Positions 5,650 through 8,994 of a DNA stretch of 8,994 nucleotides are shown here, piece after piece. The DNA is from Actinomycetes bacterium (GTDB taxonomy: Bacteria; Actinomycetota; Actinomycetes; Actinomycetales; Dermatophilaceae). Made by a program: the position numbers and the translations under genes. The notes below the pieces were generated by a model. The model saw only the letters and a list, made by a program, of their open reading frames with translations. It was not told the origin of the DNA and did not search any database. Every line of letters begins with the position of its first letter. Position 1 is the stretch's first letter. The DNA lies in the NCBI GenBank assembly GCA_023451855.1, contig JAEXXY010000400.1, positions 1-8,994 of the forward strand. Direction: 5' to 3'.

Positions 5650-6713
5650 CCGCCTGCTCGGACCGCGGCGTCATCGCCGACCTCGCCGACCTCGCCAGGG
5701 TCCGCCGCGCACGCCTCCGCCCCCGGCGCCGCATCCGCCTCGTCATCGGGTCGCTCACGGTGGCCGCCCTCGCCGCCGTCCTCGTACGGGTCCTCCTCGG
5801 CGACTACGTGGTGGCGCTGGCCGACCTCGTGCCGATCGTGCGCGGCGAGACCCTGCCGCACGCACCGGGCGCCTCCTTCATCGTCATGGAGGCCAAGCTG
5901 CCGCGTGCCCTCCTCGGAGCGCTCGCCGGACTGGCCTTCGGCGCCGCGGGCGCGACCTTCCAGACCACGCTGCGCAACCCGCTCGCGAGCCCCGACATCA
6001 TCGGCATCAGCCTCGGCGCATCCGCGGCCGCCGTCATCGCCCTGACCTTCCTCGACGCGCAGGGGCTCTGGCTGCCGGTGGCGGCCGTCGCCGGCGCACT
6101 CGCCGTGAGCCTGCTCATGCTCGCCGTGGGGCACGGCACCACGCTGGCCGGTCAGCGCATGGTGCTCGTCGGCATCGGCGTCGCCGCCCTGCTCGGCAGT
6201 GTCATCCAGCTCGTCATGACGCGCACGTCGATCCACGACGCGCAGGCGGCGCTCGTCTGGCTCACCGGGTCGCTCGCCCGGGCGACGTGGCCCGTCATCG
6301 GGCTGCTCACGCTCGCCCTGCTCGTGCTCACGCCCTTGCTCGCGGTCTGCGCCCGGTGGATGCGTCTCACCGAGCTCGGCGACGAGCTCTCGACGACGCT
6401 CGGTGCACCGGCGGGCCGGGCGCGGCTCGGGCTCGTCGTGGCCGTTGCCGTGGCCGCCGTCGCCACGAGCGCCACCGGCCCGATCGCGTTCGTCGCGTTC
6501 CTCGCCGGCCCGGTCGCCCGTCGCCTCTGCCGCGGGCGTCCCTCGCTGTGTGCCGCGGCCCTCGTCGGCGGCGTCGTCGTCGTGCTGTCGGACTTCGCCG
6601 GCGACTACCTGATCGCCGACGTCAACCTGCCCGTCGGCGTCGTGACCGGCGCCCTCGGCGCTCCTCTCATGCTCGCGGTCGTCATCGCCGCGGGCCGAGC
6701 CGGAAAGGCGTGA
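5646..6713 (+). CDS. FecCD-family iron-siderophore permease, second subunit
   Basis: 355 aa from the GTG at 5646, inside the GTGA overlap with the first permease. An upstream extension of the frame would overlap that gene by hundreds of bases and is Arg-rich shadow coding. An Arg-rich cytoplasmic N-terminus (RVRRARLRPRRRIR, about 18-31) precedes the first membrane helix. The motif TTLRNPLASPDIIGISLGAS (Arg110-Asn-Pro) and the coupling region TGPIAFVAFLAGPVAR (277-292) are conserved. The second permease of FepD/FepG-type pairs usually has the 'RNPLASPD.IGI' form, as here. It forms the heterodimeric channel with its neighbour. Its TGA is followed after one base by the ATPase ATG. Confidence 0.95.
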   Translation: MTACSDRGVIADLADLARVRRARLRPRRRIRLVIGSLTVAALAAVLVRVLLGDYVVALADLVPIVRGETLPHAPGASFIVMEAKLPRALLGALAGLAFGAAGATFQTTLRNPLASPDIIGISLGASAAAVIALTFLDAQGLWLPVAAVAGALAVSLLMLAVGHGTTLAGQRMVLVGIGVAALLGSVIQLVMTRTSIHDAQAALVWLTGSLARATWPVIGLLTLALLVLTPLLAVCARWMRLTELGDELSTTLGAPAGRARLGLVVAVAVAAVATSATGPIAFVAFLAGPVARRLCRGRPSLCAAALVGGVVVVLSDFAGDYLIADVNLPVGVVTGALGAPLMLAVVIAAGRAGKA

Positions 6714-6714
6714 C

Positions 6715-7578
6715 ATGAAAAGCACCCTCTTCACCGCACCGATCGTCGATGCCGCGACGCGCGCCACCGCCATCCGGGCCCGCGGGCTGACGCTCGCCTA
6801 CGACGGGCGCCGCGTCGTCGAGGGCCTCGACCTCGACGTGCCCGCCGGTTTGGTCACCGCCGTCGTCGGCCCCAACGGCTGCGGCAAGTCGACCCTGCTG
6901 CGCGGGCTCTCCCGGCTGCTCCGGCCCACCGCGGGGAGTGTGCACCTCGTGGCCGACGCGTCGGACGAGGACGTGTGGTCGCTGCGCCCCAAGGAGTTCG
7001 CGCGCCGCGTGGCCCTGCTGCCGCAGAGCCCGCCGGTGCCCGAGGGCATCACCGTCGTCGACCTCGTCGGTCGTGGCCGGCACCCGCACCGCACGCTGGC
7101 GCGCCGGTGGTCGGCAGCCGACGACGGGGCCGTCGCCCGGGCGCTCGCGGCCACCGGCACGCTCGACCTCGCCGAGCGGCACGTCGAGGAGCTCTCGGGC
7201 GGCCAGCGCCAGCGCGTGTGGGTCGCCCTGACGCTCGCGCAGGAGACCGGCGTCGTCCTGCTCGACGAGCCGACCACCTACCTCGACGTCGCCCACCAGG
7301 TCGACGTGCTCGACCTGCTCCGCGACCTCAACCGCGAGCGGGGGACCACCGTCGTCATGGTCCTGCACGACCTCAACCTCGCGGCGCGCTACGCCGACCA
7401 CGTCGTCGCCCTGCGTGAGGGCCGCCTCGTCGGCAGCGGACGGCCGGCCGACGTCGTCGACGAGCAGTTCGTCTCCCGGGTCTTCGGCCTCGGCAGCCGC
7501 GTCATCGCCGACCCGGTGACGGGTTCGCCGCTCGTCGTGCCCGCCGCCACCCACCACCAGACCGGAGCCACCCCGTGA
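6715..7578 (+). CDS. Iron-siderophore ABC transporter ATP-binding protein (FecE/FepC type)
   Basis: 287 aa, ATG at 6715, one base after the permease stop, with GGAAAGG at 6702-6708 as ribosome-binding site. All nucleotide-binding motifs are intact: Walker A GPNGCGKST (52-60), Q-loop Gln104, signature LSGGQ (160-164), Walker B VVLLDEP (180-186), D-loop Asp191 and H-loop His218. 'GRGRHPHR' (119-126) and 'DEPTTYLDVAHQ' are typical of FepC/FhuC-type subunits. It powers import by the two permeases. The first 20 residues are a short extension before the ATPase core, and the last 20 are Thr/His/Pro-rich without a known domain. Its TGA overlaps the SIP GTG by 4 nt. Confidence 0.96.
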   Translation: MKSTLFTAPIVDAATRATAIRARGLTLAYDGRRVVEGLDLDVPAGLVTAVVGPNGCGKSTLLRGLSRLLRPTAGSVHLVADASDEDVWSLRPKEFARRVALLPQSPPVPEGITVVDLVGRGRHPHRTLARRWSAADDGAVARALAATGTLDLAERHVEELSGGQRQRVWVALTLAQETGVVLLDEPTTYLDVAHQVDVLDLLRDLNRERGTTVVMVLHDLNLAARYADHVVALREGRLVGSGRPADVVDEQFVSRVFGLGSRVIADPVTGSPLVVPAATHHQTGATP

Positions 7579-8549
7579 CCGCGACCGCCGTCAGCCCCGC
7601 CCTGGTGCTCACCGCCGTGGTCCGCCACGTCGAGCGACTCAGCCCCTCCTTCGTGCGGATCCGTTTCGGCGGGCAGGGCTTCGAGGACGTCGGGCCCGAG
7701 GGGCCGACGCTAGACCAGCGCATCAAGCTCGTCATCCCGACGCGGGGGCACGAGGCGCCACGGCTCGACCCCGCAGGGTGGTATGCCGCGTGGCTCGCCC
7801 TGCCCGAAGCAGAGCGGGGCTTCGTGCGCACCTACACGGCCCGGGCCATCGTGGGGGAGGGCGAGCATCGCCAGCTCGTCGTCGACTTCGTGCTCCACGG
7901 AGCCGAGGCCCACGGCGGCGGCGCCCCCGGCCCTGCCGGCACCTGGGCCGCGGAGGCGTCGGTCGGCGACGAGATCTGCCTGGTCGCGCCACGACGGGGG
8001 CACGAGCACGACTTCGGCGGCATCGAGTTCGCGCCGGCCGACGCGCGCCGGCTCGTCCTCGTCGCCGACGAGGCGGCGCTGCCCGCCCTGGCCTCGATCG
8101 CAGAGGACCTACCGGCCGGCGCCGACGGCCTCGCGGTGGTCGAGGTGCCGGGCCACGACGACCTCCTCGACGTCCGCTTCCCGCCCGGCGTCGTGGCGCA
8201 CTGGGTGACCCGCGGCGACCGGCCGCGGGGGGCCCAGACCGTCGCGATGCTGCGGGCCTGCCTGCGCCTCGAGCCAGACCGCCGACCGGCGGGAGTGCTG
8301 TCGGCGCCCGGCCGCGCGGCCGACCTCGACGACGACGTGTGGGAGACCGCCACGTACAGCTCGTCGGGCGACGACGTCGCCGGGTCGCTCGCCGACGCGT
8401 CGCACCTCGGGCCGGGCGACACGTACGCCTGGGTGGCCGGCGACTCGGACACGGTCAAGGCCTGTCGACGCCTCCTCTTGGGCGAGGCGGGCCTGCCGCG
8501 TCACCAGGTGGCCTTCATGGGGTACTGGAAGCAGGGACGCGCGCAGTAG
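7575..8549 (+). CDS. Siderophore-interacting protein (SIP), FAD-dependent ferric-siderophore reductase
   Basis: 324 aa, start GTG 7575 in the GTGA overlap, GGAG at 7564-7567. The N-terminal half is a FAD-binding barrel of the ferredoxin-reductase-like type: the flavin motif RTYT is at 85-88, and 'VVDFVLHG' (102-109) followed by 'GPAGTWA' (119-125) is the SIP-family hallmark. The C-terminal half is the SIP domain: 'RRLVLVADEAALPAL' (158-172), 'WVAGDSDTVKACRRLL' (286-301) and the end 'AFMGYWKQGRAQ'. Such enzymes (ViuB, YqjH, FscN-like) reduce Fe(III) in the imported siderophore in the cytoplasm to release Fe(II). As last gene of the operon it completes the import route. Whether NAD(P)H or ferredoxin is the donor cannot be read here. 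Confidence 0.95.
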   Translation: MTATAVSPALVLTAVVRHVERLSPSFVRIRFGGQGFEDVGPEGPTLDQRIKLVIPTRGHEAPRLDPAGWYAAWLALPEAERGFVRTYTARAIVGEGEHRQLVVDFVLHGAEAHGGGAPGPAGTWAAEASVGDEICLVAPRRGHEHDFGGIEFAPADARRLVLVADEAALPALASIAEDLPAGADGLAVVEVPGHDDLLDVRFPPGVVAHWVTRGDRPRGAQTVAMLRACLRLEPDRRPAGVLSAPGRAADLDDDVWETATYSSSGDDVAGSLADASHLGPGDTYAWVAGDSDTVKACRRLLLGEAGLPRHQVAFMGYWKQGRAQ

Positions 8550-8593
8550 CCGTCGCTGCCCCGGCGCGTCGGCCCCCGACCGTCAGGGGAGCG

Positions 8594-8623
8594 GTGGTTG
8601 CGCGGCACCCCGCCGGGCACCAC
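8594..8623 (+). terminator. Possible hairpin terminator after the iron-uptake operon
   Basis: Arms GTGGT/ACCAC, GC/GC and CGGC/GCCG pair around the loop ACCCC, with one bulged T and one G-G mismatch (11 base pairs). It lies 44 nt past the SIP stop. No U-tract follows, so it is at best an imperfect actinobacterial-style terminator. A smaller repeat, GCCAC-AGCG-GTGGC, lies at 8658-8671. I see no clear promoter for the following gene in this 164-bp gap. Confidence 0.35.
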
Positions 8624-8713
8624 GATGGGCCCGGGGTGGCCGGCGTCGTCCGCCCGAGCCACAGCGGTGGCGGCGTGGCCGACGGCCGCGTCCACGACGA
8701 CGGAAGAAGACCC

Positions 8714-8994
8714 ATGGAGATCTGGCCCGGCAAGCCCTACCCCCTCGGGGCCACCTACGACGGAGCGGGAGTCAACTTCGCCGTCTTCTCGGAGGTCGCC
8801 GAGCGCGTACAGCTGTGCCTCATCGCTGACGACCTGACCGAGACGTGCCTCGACCTGCCCGAGGTCGACGGCTTCGTGTGGCACGGCTACGTGCCCTACA
8901 CGCAGCCGGGACAGCGTTACGGCTTCCGCGTGCACGGGCCCTACGACCCCGAGAACGGGCACCGCTGCAACCCGAGCAAGCTGCTGCTCGACCC
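8714..8994 (+). CDS. glgX: Glycogen debranching enzyme GlgX, N-terminal part (runs off the right edge)
   Basis: From the ATG at 8714, with GGAAG at 8702-8706 as ribosome-binding site, 93 codons are in the window. The start MEIWPGKPYPLGATYDGAGV, then 'NFAVFSEVAERVQLCLI', 'WHGYVPYTQPGQRYGFRVHG' and 'PYDPENGHRCNPSKLLLD', is the CBM48-type N-terminal domain of GlgX/TreX isoamylase-type debranching enzymes of glycoside hydrolase family 13. These hydrolyse alpha-1,6 branches of glycogen or limit dextrins. The catalytic barrel is outside the window, so its integrity cannot be judged. It is unrelated in function to the iron operon and probably starts a separate unit. Confidence 0.92.
   Translation, partial: MEIWPGKPYPLGATYDGAGVNFAVFSEVAERVQLCLIADDLTETCLDLPEVDGFVWHGYVPYTQPGQRYGFRVHGPYDPENGHRCNPSKLLLD

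Noticed and set aside
4998..6773. A 591-codon open frame on the minus strand opposite the two permeases.
   Set aside because: It is Arg/Gly/Asp/Glu-rich low-complexity sequence antisense to two well-conserved membrane proteins. Long antisense frames are expected at this GC content.
6868..6894. Cys inside the ATPase Walker A (GPNGCGKST) as a possible unusual residue.
   Set aside because: GPNGCGKST is the normal form in FecE/FepC/FhuC-type ATPases.
8550..8713. The gap before glgX as a hidden small gene or regulatory RNA.
   Set aside because: I found no frame with a ribosome-binding site and no clear promoter, only two short GC-rich inverted repeats.

Overview
The window is very GC-rich DNA with GTG starts, 1-4 nt gene overlaps and a DtxR/IdeR-type iron box. 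This points to a high-GC actinomycete, probably a Micrococcales-type soil or water organism; the genus is inferred from style only. It is almost fully coding. I see no mobile element, tRNA, rRNA, CRISPR array or att site.

Left block (1-1408, minus strand): a compact run of a TetR-family regulator, a 2H phosphoesterase of the 2'-5' RNA ligase (LigT) family, and the N-terminus of an SRPBCC lipid-binding-fold protein that leaves the window. The TetR gene is divergent from an acyl-CoA dehydrogenase gene. The 99-bp gap between them holds an 8+4+8 inverted repeat (1435-1454), probably the TetR operator controlling both directions.

Centre-left block (1508-3429, plus strand): an LCAD-like acyl-CoA dehydrogenase with its putative catalytic Glu in an LPQER motif, followed with a 1-nt overlap by an SDR oxidoreductase. 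Together they look like two oxidative steps of an acyl-CoA degradation route.

Centre-right block (3494-8549, plus strand): an iron-regulated ferric-siderophore uptake operon. The promoter region has a TTGACA -35, a short TTAGG-N4-CCTAA inverted repeat, and a 19-bp iron box matching the DtxR/IdeR consensus at 16 of 19 positions. The genes run lipoprotein binding protein, two FecCD-type permeases, FecE/FepC-type ATPase, and a siderophore-interacting flavoprotein (SIP). All junctions are overlapping or 1 nt apart, so capture, transport, energy coupling and cytoplasmic iron release form one unit. No siderophore biosynthesis gene is visible, so the substrate may be made elsewhere in the genome or by other organisms.

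Right edge (8714-8994): the N-terminal part of a GlgX-type glycogen debranching enzyme, separated from the iron operon by 164 bp that include an imperfect GC-rich hairpin.

Nothing here is clearly a new biological system. The points most worth checking are the doubled operator in front of the iron operon, the TetR operator with its unclear TetR start and repeat-encoded N-terminus, and the LigT/SRPBCC genes placed under a fatty-acid-type TetR.
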